From Sunxiuqinia sp965372405 (GTDB lineage Bacteria; Bacteroidota; Bacteroidia; Bacteroidales; Prolixibacteraceae): a stretch of 64,000 nt of DNA. The stretch spans positions 55,063-119,062 of the forward strand of contig CBDVCE010000003.1 in the NCBI GenBank assembly GCA_965372405.1, given 5' to 3'. Under the pieces are notes generated by a model, which made no database searches, was not told the origin of the DNA, and saw nothing but the letters and a program-made list of their open reading frames with translations. Position numbers and translations under genes: made by a program. This document shows positions 19,292-28,316 of this stretch, piece after piece (positions within the stretch are counted from its first letter, which is position 1; every line of letters begins with the position of its first letter).

Positions 19292-20044
19292 ATGATGGAT
19301 GATAACAACCTAAAAAGAATTCAGGAGGCAATAGATTCTCTTCCTGATAATTTTAGTATTCTGGAAGAACAAATTGATGTAGAACTCCAAACTGAGTATT
19401 TTGACACTGCTCGCTCGCTAAGAGTAGAAGAAGCCCCAGAAAATCTGATAGAAACGGCTTTAATTATGCTTAATGACGACGAGACTGAGCATGAGCTAAA
19501 AAAAGAGATTCTTATAAGACTTGCAGGTTTAGATAAGGTTGAAGCTTTCCGGATTGTTGAAAAGTTTCACAAAAAGGCTGATGGCGAACTAAGATCTTGG
19601 GCTGTACTTGCACTTCAGGAAAGTCGAATGCTGCTTCAAAGTTCATTACTTGAAGAGCAACAAGTTTTTATTTCAACAGGACTGGGAGGAAAACATCAAA
19701 AGATTCGATATTTCGTTTCAGTCATGAGTCATAACATCGATGAAGATTTCACAGTTACTCAACAGAAAATAGTAAAAAGCGAACTTGACTTTTTCCTAAA
19801 AGAAAATGAAGGCGAATTAGAGGAAGTTCAATTTGAAACTGGTTTTGCATTATCTCTTTTTCTTTTTCCTTTAAAGCAAAACCTTCATCAGGTACTTAGT
19901 TCTTTCATTCGGGAATGCAACCAATATGGAGATTTCCTTAAAGATGACATTATTATTACCAATGTAAAAGCATTATCAGCTAAAGAAATTCGCACATTTC
20001 TAAAAAATAACAAGAAAGTTTCTAATGAAGAAGAACAAAATTAA
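19292..20044 (+). CDS. Conserved hypothetical protein, HEAT-like helical
   Basis: A 250-residue soluble, acidic, mostly helical protein with no signal peptide. The middle (about 60-150) has paired amphipathic helices (LKKEILIRLAGLDKVEAFR, then GELRSWAVLALQESRMLLQ) that look like HEAT-type repeats. I do not recognise a named family. The gene overlaps the next one by 20 bases, so the two proteins are likely made together. A TAACTTTG -7 box at 19269-19276 fits a promoter just upstream, divergent from the feoB promoter. Confidence 0.7.
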   Translation: MMDDNNLKRIQEAIDSLPDNFSILEEQIDVELQTEYFDTARSLRVEEAPENLIETALIMLNDDETEHELKKEILIRLAGLDKVEAFRIVEKFHKKADGELRSWAVLALQESRMLLQSSLLEEQQVFISTGLGGKHQKIRYFVSVMSHNIDEDFTVTQQKIVKSELDFFLKENEGELEEVQFETGFALSLFLFPLKQNLHQVLSSFIRECNQYGDFLKDDIIITNVKALSAKEIRTFLKNNKKVSNEEEQN

Positions 20045-20324
20045 TCTGGCCTTACAAGTATTACCTCAGGCCGAAGGAAAAAACAGCTACGAATTAGTTG
20101 ATTGTGCTATTGAAGAAATTGAAGCCTCTGGCTTATCCTATAAAGTTTGCCCTTTTGAAACCGTTATTGAAGGTAAATTTGATGAAATTATGGATTTAGT
20201 CAAACGAGTTCACTTGGTTTTAGAAAAGAATGGCACGGAAAAATTAATGACATATATTAAGATTCAAACTGTCTTTCAGCAAGATGTAACGATTGCCGAT
20301 AAAATGGCAAAATATGAAGACTAA
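20025..20324 (+). CDS. MTH1187 family thiamine-binding-like protein
   Basis: A 99-residue ferredoxin-like protein of the MTH1187/YkoF-like (former DUF77) family. NLALQVLPQAEG at 7-18, then VDCAIEEIEASGLSYKV and PFETVIEGKFDEIMDLVKRV match the family's beta-alpha-beta pattern and the ligand pocket between subunits. Members bind thiamine or related compounds, but a transport role is not shown for all. Translation is likely coupled to the HEAT-like gene through the 20-base overlap. Confidence 0.75.
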   Translation: MKKNKINLALQVLPQAEGKNSYELVDCAIEEIEASGLSYKVCPFETVIEGKFDEIMDLVKRVHLVLEKNGTEKLMTYIKIQTVFQQDVTIADKMAKYED

Positions 20325-20342
20325 AATACTTTTTGATACTTG

Positions 20343-20372
20343 TTGTTTCTAATAGAAAAACCTTTATATTTG
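20343..20372 (+). promoter_or_regulatory. Promoter of tRNA-Arg
   Basis: TTG at 20343-20345 and TATATTTG at 20365-20372 with a 19-base spacer fit the Bacteroidota -33/-7 promoter; the mature tRNA begins 22 bases downstream. Confidence 0.7.
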
Positions 20373-20393
20373 CAGCGCTTTACAGCAAAACAC

Positions 20394-20470
20394 GGACCTG
20401 TAGCTTAATTGGATAGAGCACCTCACTACGGATGAGGAGGTTGGGAGTTCGAGTCTCTTCAGGTTCACCA
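20394..20470 (+). tRNA. tRNA-Arg(ACG)
   Basis: A full cloverleaf of 77 bases with encoded CCA. The acceptor stem is GGACCTG with CAGGTTC, the anticodon stem CCTCA with TGAGG, and the loop CTACGGA gives anticodon ACG, which reads CGU and, after editing to inosine, CGC and CGA. The T arm holds GTTCGAGTC. Confidence 0.95.
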
Positions 20471-20484
20471 GAAAAGAAAAGGAG

Positions 20485-20521
20485 ACCTTACAAGTAAATA
20501 ACTTGTGAGGTTTTTTGTTTT
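20485..20521 (+). terminator. Rho-independent terminator after tRNA-Arg
   Basis: An 11-base stem from 20485-20495 with 20501-20511, a 5-base loop, then a run of T. Confidence 0.85.
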
Positions 20522-20525
20522 TTAA

Positions 20526-20597
20526 CAGCCCCTCTTTCATGAAATTGCAGAAACAATGGATCAGATTGAGGATCATATGAAAACTCCGGTGGATTAA
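20526..20597 (+). pseudogene. Possible C-terminal gene fragment
   Basis: After an in-frame stop, 23 codons read as a soluble acidic tail (LFHEIAETMDQIEDHM) ending in TAA at 20595-20597. Amino acid use looks coding, but there is no start and no upstream body, so it may be the 3' remnant of a lost gene next to the tRNA. It could also be chance. Confidence 0.3.
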
Positions 20598-20693
20598 TCT
20601 TTTTCAAGCATAAACTTCAGCTACTCCATACAGTAAGAATGAGATATTGAGAGCTACTTATTTGTTGCAAACTATGGATATTGCAATTAGACT

Positions 20694-22409
20694 TTAACAT
20701 GGCAGCGTGAAATAAAATATTGAGCCTTCATCAGGTTTTGAGTCTACCCACATTTCACCCCCGTGTATTTCAATAAATGCTTTTGATATAGATAAACCCA
20801 ATCCTGCACCTTCATAATTTCGCTTAGTTGAGGTTTCTGCCTTCCTGAACCGTTCAAATATTAATTCGCACATTTCTGGGGGTAACCCAATTCCTGTATC
20901 TTTTACATAAAATTCAAACTTTGAATCTTTCTTTATACAACCTAATACAATTTCACCAGCATCGGTAAATTTGATAGCATTATTTACCAAATTACTAATA
21001 ACTTGTACAATCTTTTTTTGGTCTGCCAAAATAATGTGATCTTCAATATCTTTTTCAATAGTTAATTTAATTCCTTTGGCTTCCACAGCAACGCTAAAAA
21101 AGGAATACATTTCATCAATTAAATCATCAACCTTTATTGCTTCAATATTTAGTTTTATTTGTCCTGCTTCAATTTTTGATATACTAATTAGATCGTTGAT
21201 AATTCCTAACATCCGATGTCCGCTTTTCTCAATGATACGTATGTATCTCAATTGCTCAGCACCTGAAAGATTATCAGATCTTAATAATTCTGCAAAACCC
21301 ATAATACCATTCATTGGAGTACGAATTTCATGGCTCATGTTAGCCAAAAAAGCTGTTTTAAGCTTATCGCTTTCTTCTGCTTGTTTCTTTGCTACATTTA
21401 ATTCTGTATTTATATTTTGAATTAGGTCAAGACTTTCTGCTAGTTCCTTATTTCTATTTTGTAATAGTAATTCTTTATTCTTTATACTGTTTAACAATAA
21501 AGCAACTATCCATATCGCTAATAACTCCAAAGTTAAGTTGACAAGCTCCATCCATGACTCTCCTGCTTCTTCAATAAAGAAAAAAATAAAAATTATAAAA
21601 CTCGTAGCAACTATAGAAAGCGTTATCGTAATTCTCTTTCGAGGTATATACCACCCAAAGAGTATCAGTAATACATAAAAGATACCTGAAACGACTACAT
21701 TAGGCAGGCTTAGATCAATAAAGAAAAACGTAATGGATAATGCAGCTGCATATCCAATCAGCCAGGGATGGACATGATCTTTGGTTAAAATTTTATGCTT
21801 ATACTCGATTAACCAGCTCAATACAGTAAAGCCAACACCTAAAATCATAAAGCCAAAAGCGGTATGCACAGCCATTCGGGTTAATTGCCCCCACCCATAT
21901 GTTTCCTCCATTCCAATTAAGTATCCGACAAAGGCTACCAAACCAAGTCCAAATATTAATGAGCCCAAAACTCCACTAGCTTGTATTAGACGCACTTTAC
22001 GCTTATTTAACAAGGATGCAATGGAGAAAAGCAGAAAGCAAAGAGCTGTATTTGGCGCCATACGGCCCGGATGTGAGGTTTTAACAAGAATATCATGCTC
22101 TTTAAACAACTCATCAATCTTTATGTCAATTTTAGTAATATATTCGACAAGAGTCAATACTGCAATTAATCCCAGAACAATAGCAGCTATTTTTGCGACA
22201 TACATTCTGTCGATATTTAAAAGAAGTAAAATACAGCCACAGAGAAAAAAACTTAAGGCTGTATTAAATTGCATAGGCACAAATAACGGATGTATTTGAA
22301 TAAGCGTAACACTATTCACGTACCAACCAAACAATACAAGTAATCCAATCAACAAACTAAAGCTTGATGACAAAAAAAGAATAGTTTTTAATGAATTTAT
22401 CTTACTCAA
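20694..22409 (-). CDS. Membrane-bound sensor histidine kinase
   Basis: A 571-residue kinase. Residues 10-310 hold about eight to nine hydrophobic segments, probably an integral membrane sensor. A coiled coil (about 312-355) leads to a HisKA domain with FLANMSHEIRTPMNG (His360), then HATPase_c with the N box NLVNNAIKF, G1 DTGIGLP and G2 GAGLGLSISK. It ends directly after the ATPase domain, so there is no fused receiver, and no response regulator gene is adjacent; it is an orphan in this window. The signal is unknown. Gene 3' end faces the tRNA-Arg unit. Confidence 0.9.
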   Translation of the reverse strand: MSKINSLKTILFLSSSFSLLIGLLVLFGWYVNSVTLIQIHPLFVPMQFNTALSFFLCGCILLLLNIDRMYVAKIAAIVLGLIAVLTLVEYITKIDIKIDELFKEHDILVKTSHPGRMAPNTALCFLLFSIASLLNKRKVRLIQASGVLGSLIFGLGLVAFVGYLIGMEETYGWGQLTRMAVHTAFGFMILGVGFTVLSWLIEYKHKILTKDHVHPWLIGYAAALSITFFFIDLSLPNVVVSGIFYVLLILFGWYIPRKRITITLSIVATSFIIFIFFFIEEAGESWMELVNLTLELLAIWIVALLLNSIKNKELLLQNRNKELAESLDLIQNINTELNVAKKQAEESDKLKTAFLANMSHEIRTPMNGIMGFAELLRSDNLSGAEQLRYIRIIEKSGHRMLGIINDLISISKIEAGQIKLNIEAIKVDDLIDEMYSFFSVAVEAKGIKLTIEKDIEDHIILADQKKIVQVISNLVNNAIKFTDAGEIVLGCIKKDSKFEFYVKDTGIGLPPEMCELIFERFRKAETSTKRNYEGAGLGLSISKAFIEIHGGEMWVDSKPDEGSIFYFTLPC

Positions 22410-22727
22410 CTGTACTTGTTGTTGTTTTGATTAATACAAGGTACAAAATTATTTAACAACATGCATAATCCACTAAACATCAACAAAAGAGCAGCACCTC
22501 AGTGCTTTTTCATATTGATGTAATTGAAAATCTCACACCCAAATAAGCACAAAAGCTATATAAAGCACCAACAATCTAATCCAGCTCAATGCCAAATATT
22601 CATCATCGTCATAACTCAATCTGACCGTTCGAAATCATTAACAGATTCTTTTAGGGATAGACCGCTCTAAAAGAGCATTCTTTTGTAAATTTGCAAATCA
22701 ACTAAGATTACAATTAAAACCAAACAC
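22410..22727. other. Intergenic region between kinase and alcohol dehydrogenase
   Basis: About 318 bases with divergent promoters and no convincing gene. A -7 box TAAATTTG at 22686-22693 precedes the dehydrogenase. A small hairpin GCTCT-AAA-AGAGC lies at 22664-22676, immediately upstream of that box, and could be an operator. Nothing else stands out. Confidence 0.5.
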
Positions 22728-23882
22728 ATGTATAATTTCGAATTTAGAAACCCAGTGAAAATTCTATTTGGGAAAGATCAGATTTCAAAAATTGAGAATG
22801 AACTTCCAAAAGACAAAAAGATACTTCTTACATATGGAGGTGGAAGTATTTTCAAGAATGGTGTGTATGATCAAGTCAAAGCTGCCACAAAAGGTTTTGA
22901 CATTATTGAGTTTGGCGGCATTGAGCCAAATCCACACTACGAAACATTAATGAAGGCTGTTGAGATTGTTAAAAATGAGAATGTAGAATATTTGCTTTCT
23001 GTTGGTGGTGGTTCAGTTTTAGATGGCACTAAATTTATTGCTGCCGCAGCATTATACGAAGGAGAAGACCCTTGGGAAATTTTAGCCAGTGGAGGGAAAG
23101 TAAATAGTGCAGTACCAATAGGAGCCGTTCTTACCCTTCCTGCAACTGGTTCTGAAATGAATGGAAACTCTGTAGTTACCCGTGTTGAAACTCAGGAAAA
23201 GCTTGCTTTTGGCTCTCCTGAAGTTATGCCTCAGTTTTCAGTACTTGACCCGGAAGTGATCTATTCCCTACCCGATCGTCAAGTTGCAAATGGAGTAGTT
23301 GATGCATTTATTCATGTCACGGAACAATACCTCACCTACCCTGTCAATTCTCCAATCCAGGATCGTTTTGCGGAAAGCATTCTGCTAACATTAGTTGAAG
23401 AAGGTCCAAAAGTACTTGCAAACCGAAAAGATTATGATTCGGCGGCTAATTTTATGTGGAGTGCAACAATGGCACTAAATGGACTTATTGGCGTTGGAGT
23501 TCCACAAGACTGGGCAACACACATGATTGGACATGAACTAACAGCATATCACGGAATTGACCATGCGCAAACATTGGCAATTGTTCTTCCGGGCATCATG
23601 CATATTAAACGTAAAGAGAAACAGGAAAAAATCCTTCAATATGGTGAACGAATTTGGAACATCAAAGAAGGAAGTACTGATGAGAAGATCGACATGACCA
23701 TTCAGAAAACCATTGAATTCTTTGAATCAGTAGGCATTAAAACAAAACTACCTGACTATGGAGTATCGACTGACACGATTGAAAAAATTGCTAATCGATT
23801 TAAAAAACGTGGGTTTAATATTGGCGAGAAAGCTGATATTGATCCAAATCAAATAAAAGAAATACTGGAAAACAGATTATAA
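22728..23882 (+). CDS. Iron-containing NADPH-dependent alcohol/aldehyde reductase
   Basis: A 384-residue type III (iron-dependent) alcohol dehydrogenase of the YqhD/BdhA branch. The dinucleotide-binding GGGSVLDGTKFIAAA is near 95-109, and the metal ligands are in DAFIHVTEQY and in ATHMIGHELTAYHGIDHAQT near 260-280 (Asp-His-His-His set). It probably reduces aldehydes such as butanal or stress-derived aldehydes with NADPH in the cytoplasm. It is a single-gene unit with its own promoter and a strong terminator. Confidence 0.9.
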   Translation: MYNFEFRNPVKILFGKDQISKIENELPKDKKILLTYGGGSIFKNGVYDQVKAATKGFDIIEFGGIEPNPHYETLMKAVEIVKNENVEYLLSVGGGSVLDGTKFIAAAALYEGEDPWEILASGGKVNSAVPIGAVLTLPATGSEMNGNSVVTRVETQEKLAFGSPEVMPQFSVLDPEVIYSLPDRQVANGVVDAFIHVTEQYLTYPVNSPIQDRFAESILLTLVEEGPKVLANRKDYDSAANFMWSATMALNGLIGVGVPQDWATHMIGHELTAYHGIDHAQTLAIVLPGIMHIKRKEKQEKILQYGERIWNIKEGSTDEKIDMTIQKTIEFFESVGIKTKLPDYGVSTDTIEKIANRFKKRGFNIGEKADIDPNQIKEILENRL

Positions 23883-23885
23883 AAA

Positions 23886-23916
23886 AAGAGCCCGGCGTCA
23901 AACCGGGCTTTTCTTT
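23886..23916 (+). terminator. Rho-independent terminator after alcohol dehydrogenase
   Basis: AGCCCGG (23889-23895) pairs with CCGGGCT (23903-23909), followed by TTTCTTTT. Confidence 0.9.
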
Positions 23917-23992
23917 TCAAAATAAATCTTCAGATTGAGCACCGCCAAACAACAAAAAGATCACAGTATTCTATATAAACATCATCACGATA

Positions 23993-24307
23993 AGTGAATT
24001 GAATTCTAAACACCGCAAAACTAATTACTCAAACTCTAGATTTAACATCAGGAGGAGCAGATTCGTCATTAAGCTTAACGGATTTAACTACAAGAGGTGC
24101 GAATTTAACTCCGTAAGTTGTTGGGACATAAACGTGATTAGTAAATTGCAATCCAGACATTGCAATTTCAACACCACAATTAAAGAATTAAACATGCTCC
24201 GTCGAGAAAACATTATGAAGACTAGCGAATTGAACTCCATGAAGAGAGAATTGAACTCCACGATGAGCGAATTTGATTCCGAGACTGCCGCATTTTCAGT
24301 CACGCCT
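23993..24307. repeat. Degenerate 21-bp tandem repeat (about 15 units)
   Basis: From 23993 the sequence can be cut into 14 units of exactly 21 bases plus one diverged unit, without a single indel. The best units follow AGCGAATTGAACTCCATGAAG. One plus-strand frame stays open throughout with a heptad consensus S-E-F/L-N-S-x-x, and the minus strand also has a long open frame reading E-F-N-S-L repeats (24088-24303). Neither has a credible start or context, and the plus frame runs into the 3' end of the sulfatase pseudogene, so I list it as repeat DNA and not as a gene. Confidence 0.65.
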
Positions 24308-24343
24308 GCCGAAATAGCAGTCGCAACTATTGCATTGCATATG

Positions 24344-25719
24344 CTATTCCTTAATATGTTTTCCTGTTATCCGGTCAAACTTATCCGGAGTTGGAGTTTC
24401 AGGAATTATATCTCCAGTATCAGCTATCCATTTATCAAGAACATCACTCATTTCAACTAACACTTTGGCATAAGCGGGATCAGCTGCGATGTTATTCATT
24501 TGATATGGATCTGCTTCCAAGTCAAACAACTCCTCTGCACTTCTTGGCGCAACAAAACAATCCATCTGTTCTTCAGTAAGTTTTCCTTCACTTTTTAAAC
24601 GAATCATTTCCTGATACGTAATACTTCGAACAGCATCAGCAGGAGGGCTAGCAGTCAGCTCTGGAAATGCATTCTTCACATAGAGATATTTTTTACTTCT
24701 CACCTGACGCTCATATGACTGATAATCGTGCCAGTTATGCTCGGAATAGGTATATTCTCTTGTTTCTACATTTGGATTCATTAAAACTTGAGAGAATGAT
24801 TTTCCCTGAAAAACCTCAGGCACTTCACCACCAGCCAGCTCCACAAACGTTGGAGCAATATCAATAGAACTCACCATGCTCTCTGAAATAGAACCTGGCT
24901 TTATTTTCTCTGGCCACTGAACAATAAAAGGAGTTTTCACCCCACTATTGTACATCCTTGTTTTGCATCTTGGAAAAGGACGACCATTATCTGTCATATA
25001 AATAACAACCGTATTATCATATTCTCCCTGACTTTTAAGCTCACTCATTACTTTCCCCATAAATGAATCCATCCTGGAAATCTCATCATAATACAAGGCT
25101 AAATCTTTCCTTGTCGAATCATTATCTGGCAAATAATCAGGAACAATAACTTCTGATGGATCATGCGGTTCAGGAATTGTATTTGGAAAATAAATACGAT
25201 GAGGATCACTTGAAGCCAACCACAAAAAGAACGGTTTATCTTTTGATCTATTCTGAATAGCCTCCACCCAATGCTCACAACCCGACTGACTTGTTTTGTG
25301 ATAAATGGTATCAAATTCAGAACGGTTTGGCCCGAGATGCCACTTACCAGCTGCGGCAGTATAATAACCAGCCTTTTGCAATTCTCCGGCAAACAATATC
25401 TTATCCGTGGGTAATGGCATATGCAACTCCTGAGCCTCGGTGCTATGAGGATACAAACCTGTTAGAATACTACACCTGCTAGGATACAGGAACTGGTTGT
25501 TAACATGGCATTTGTAAACCGCATCCCCTCTTGCGCTAACCGATCAATATTTGGTGTTTTTATAGCAGTATTTCCATACGCACCCGAGTCATCCCAGGCT
25601 GCATCATCAGCAATAAATACAATAAAATTCGGCTGCTTCACTTCTTGTTGACATGCGACTAGACAAAACACGAAAAACATCCCTATCCAGATGTTAAAAT
25701 ACTTTTTCAATTTTCTCAT
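24344..25719 (-). pseudogene. S1-family sulfatase broken by a frameshift
   Basis: An otherwise complete exported sulfatase in two frames. The first (25462-25719) has a lipoprotein leader (CLVAC), FIADDAAWDDSGAYGN and reads to SSC, then leaves frame. The second (from about 25484 down to 24344) continues PSRCSILTGLYPHST, then WHLG, WVEAIQ, SSDPH, TDNGRPF and the normal C-terminus. One base is missing at 25484-25485, inside the codon between Cys and Pro of the formylglycine motif C-x-P-S-R. Whether this is a real mutation, a recoding site or a sequencing error cannot be decided here. It lies 17 bases after the intact sulfatase at 25737. Confidence 0.85.
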
Positions 25720-25736
25720 GATTTATGGTTTTTAGC

Positions 25737-27071
25737 TTAGTTCGTTCTTTGCGGAATCAGATCCATCTCTTGCTCCCATGCAAAAAGTGATTCTTTTAGA
25801 GTCTTGCTTTTTGCTACTTCAGCACCAATCAAATTATTAGCCTCTCCTAAATCTTCTTTCAAATTAAAAAGAAACTCACCCTCTTTAGTAACAAGATATT
25901 TCCAATCACCTTTTCGAATTGCTTTTTGTCCTCTGTATCTCCAGAAAAGATTACGCTCAGCCAATGTTTCATTATTCAAAAGATGTTCTTTCAAATCAAT
26001 TCCATCAAACTCAACAGGATCTTCATTAATTCCAGCAATTGATAAAATTGTTGGATACCAATCCATACTAATCACTGGCTGATTTTTAACCTGACCAGCC
26101 CCTACTTTACCAGTCCAGCGAACAGCAGCCGGCACACGATGCCCACCTTCCCAAAGAGTAGCTTTATGTTGCGCGAATGGCTTATTATTTCCAAGTTTGG
26201 GAACTCCTCCGTTATCAGAACAAAAAATAAACAAGGTATTTTCATCTAAGCCCAGTTGCTTAATTTTATCCATTACTCGTCCTACATTCTCATCCATCAC
26301 TTCGACCATTTCTTTGTAGGCTCCTTTTTTATCCTCCCGTGAGCCATGTCCATCAAACTCAACATTAGGAAAACGATCGGCTTTATCATTCCTTCCCTGA
26401 TAAGGCCAATGCGGCGCTTCATGAGCAATATAAACAAAGAAAGGTGCATCTTGATTTGTATCGATAAAATCAAGTGCCTGATCAGTTATCAAATCAGTCA
26501 CATAACCTTCTTCATAAATTGAATCAGCCTGACTCCACCAGTCGTAAATACCGGCATTATCGTAATGAGATATAAAGTCAATATTTCCACTCACATAACC
26601 ATGAAAACGATCGAAACCATTATAGATAGGAAAATACTCTTTTTGATAACCCAGATGCCATTTGCCAAAAACTCCCGTTTTGTATCCGTTTTGCTTTAAA
26701 GCATCAGCTATTGTAATTTCATCAACCGACATACCCGTTGAGCGGGTTTCTCCTTTAACGTAAATCACACCTTCCAGCCCGGCACGCTGTTGATAACGAC
26801 CAGTTAAAAGTGCAGCACGAGTTGGAGTACATACAGAACCATTGGAATGATAATCTGTAAATTTTATGCCTTCAGCGGTAAGTCTGTCAATATTTGGAGT
26901 TTTATATTCCGTATTGCCAAAACAAGCAATATCTCCATACCCCAAATCATCGGCCATAATCAGCACAACATTTGGTTGTTTAATATTACTTGTTGTTTTT
27001 TGACAGGAATAAAAAGAAAATAAAACGATAATAGCCAAAGCATGGCTACAAAAAAATTGTGGCTTTTTCAT
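25737..27071 (-). CDS. Exported S1-family sulfatase
   Basis: A 444-residue sulfatase with a lipoprotein leader (FSFYSC, Cys near 23). Metal-binding MADDLGYGDIACFG starts at 39, and the maturation motif C-T-P-T-R is at 81-85, followed by AALLTGRYQQRAG. GKWHLGY, HEAPHWPYQG, FCSDNGG and AQHKATLWEGGHRVP follow in the usual order. Length and end are normal, so it should be active after modification by a formylglycine-generating or anaerobic maturase. It is divergent from the susC operon and probably serves the same glycan. Confidence 0.9.
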   Translation of the reverse strand: MKKPQFFCSHALAIIVLFSFYSCQKTTSNIKQPNVVLIMADDLGYGDIACFGNTEYKTPNIDRLTAEGIKFTDYHSNGSVCTPTRAALLTGRYQQRAGLEGVIYVKGETRSTGMSVDEITIADALKQNGYKTGVFGKWHLGYQKEYFPIYNGFDRFHGYVSGNIDFISHYDNAGIYDWWSQADSIYEEGYVTDLITDQALDFIDTNQDAPFFVYIAHEAPHWPYQGRNDKADRFPNVEFDGHGSREDKKGAYKEMVEVMDENVGRVMDKIKQLGLDENTLFIFCSDNGGVPKLGNNKPFAQHKATLWEGGHRVPAAVRWTGKVGAGQVKNQPVISMDWYPTILSIAGINEDPVEFDGIDLKEHLLNNETLAERNLFWRYRGQKAIRKGDWKYLVTKEGEFLFNLKEDLGEANNLIGAEVAKSKTLKESLFAWEQEMDLIPQRTN

Positions 27072-27189
27072 AATTCAGATAAGACAAGGTTTACAACAGC
27101 TAGTAAAGATATAAGAATCAAAAGCCTGATCAAAACGCCAAGTCAATAATTGCACCCATCATAAAAATAATCTGAATTACGAATTAGCT

Positions 27190-28059
27190 TTAGACCTGAT
27201 ATTTTGTAATCAACTGCTGATTCTTCTTAAATTCACTTGGCGTACATCCCTTTTTCTTTTTGAATATTCGGTTGAAGTTTGATAGATTATTAAACCCGCA
27301 CTCGTAGCCAATTTCGGCCATCGATTTTTCAGATCCAGTGATAAGTCTGGTGGCATTCCCGACGCGTACATCATGAAGAAAATCAGAGAATGAACGCTGT
27401 GTTCTTTTTTTGAAGAAGTGACTAAAGGCAGTTTCTGACATGTTTACTAAGTCTGCGACTTCTTTTAATTTTACCTGACTGGTATAATTTTCATGAATAT
27501 AATCTGTAACTTTTTTAATTCTCCGGCTCTTACTATTCTCATACTTATTAACGTATGATGAACTACTCAACAGTTTCTGATTTCTTGAAATTGATAGATC
27601 ATAAAGTATTGACAACAGTTCTAAGAATGAATCAAAACCTGACTTATCACACAATCCAACCAATCGTGTTCTAAAACTCTCTATAGTTTCTTTTGAAAAT
27701 TCAATACCACGATATGATTTATATAGAAGCTCTTTAATAGGTGTCATTAATTTTCTATTGAGCGTAGCATCCGATAAAATACTTTTCTGAAACTGAATGG
27801 TAATTACACGAACATCATCATGATCATTATCTCCGGACCATGCATGTGGAGTATTTGGACCAATTAAAACCATATCCATATCTGAATACTCCTGTATTGA
27901 ATCGCCAACCACTCTTTTACCACTTGAATTAAATACAAAGTTTAATTCATATTCTGGATGATAATGAACTGGGAAATCGAATTTTGCATGAAAATTATTA
28001 AGAACGATGAAAAAATCCTCATCAGTCAACGGTGTAATTTCTCTTTCAATTGTATTCAT
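27190..28059 (-). CDS. AraC-family regulator of the PUL
   Basis: A 289-residue regulator. The N-terminal cupin (about 20-100) shows HYHPEYELNFVFNSSGKRVV and GPNTPHAWSGD. The C-terminal AraC domain has two helix-turn-helix motifs, VKLKEVADLVNMSETAFSHF and MAEIGYECGFNNLSNFNRIF with GCTPSEFKK. It stands divergent from susC with a 257-base gap holding both promoters, so it is the likely controller of the PUL; most Bacteroidota PULs use SusR, HTCS or ECF-sigma systems, so an AraC type is less usual but known. A -7 box TATCTTTG lies on the minus strand at 28105-28112. Confidence 0.9.
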   Translation of the reverse strand: MNTIEREITPLTDEDFFIVLNNFHAKFDFPVHYHPEYELNFVFNSSGKRVVGDSIQEYSDMDMVLIGPNTPHAWSGDNDHDDVRVITIQFQKSILSDATLNRKLMTPIKELLYKSYRGIEFSKETIESFRTRLVGLCDKSGFDSFLELLSILYDLSISRNQKLLSSSSYVNKYENSKSRRIKKVTDYIHENYTSQVKLKEVADLVNMSETAFSHFFKKRTQRSFSDFLHDVRVGNATRLITGSEKSMAEIGYECGFNNLSNFNRIFKKKKGCTPSEFKKNQQLITKYQV

Positions 28060-28249
28060 TGTTCAGTATTTAAATTCACATATTGCATATAATTGAAATC
28101 TTTACAAAGATATAAACTATTTTTGATTCATAATATCATTACCTATATAATCTATTCATATTTCTTATTTTCACATACTTAAAACATATCAATACAAGAA
28201 TTTACACAATTAACACTCATAATAATATTATATTTCAGCATAATAATAC

Positions 28250-28281
28250 TTGATACAAGCACATATAAGGTCATAAATTTG
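28250..28281 (+). promoter_or_regulatory. Promoter of susC operon
   Basis: TTG at 28250-28252 and TAAATTTG at 28274-28281 with a 21-base spacer fit the Bacteroidota promoter. The susC ATG is 36 bases downstream. Confidence 0.6.
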
Positions 28282-28316
28282 TCACGACAATTATTATTCT
28301 GATTTAACATGTACTT

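Noticed and set aside
23999..24460. A 153-residue plus-strand gene
   Set aside because: It uses a TTG start inside a repeat unit, is low in complexity and runs into the 3' end of the sulfatase on the other strand.
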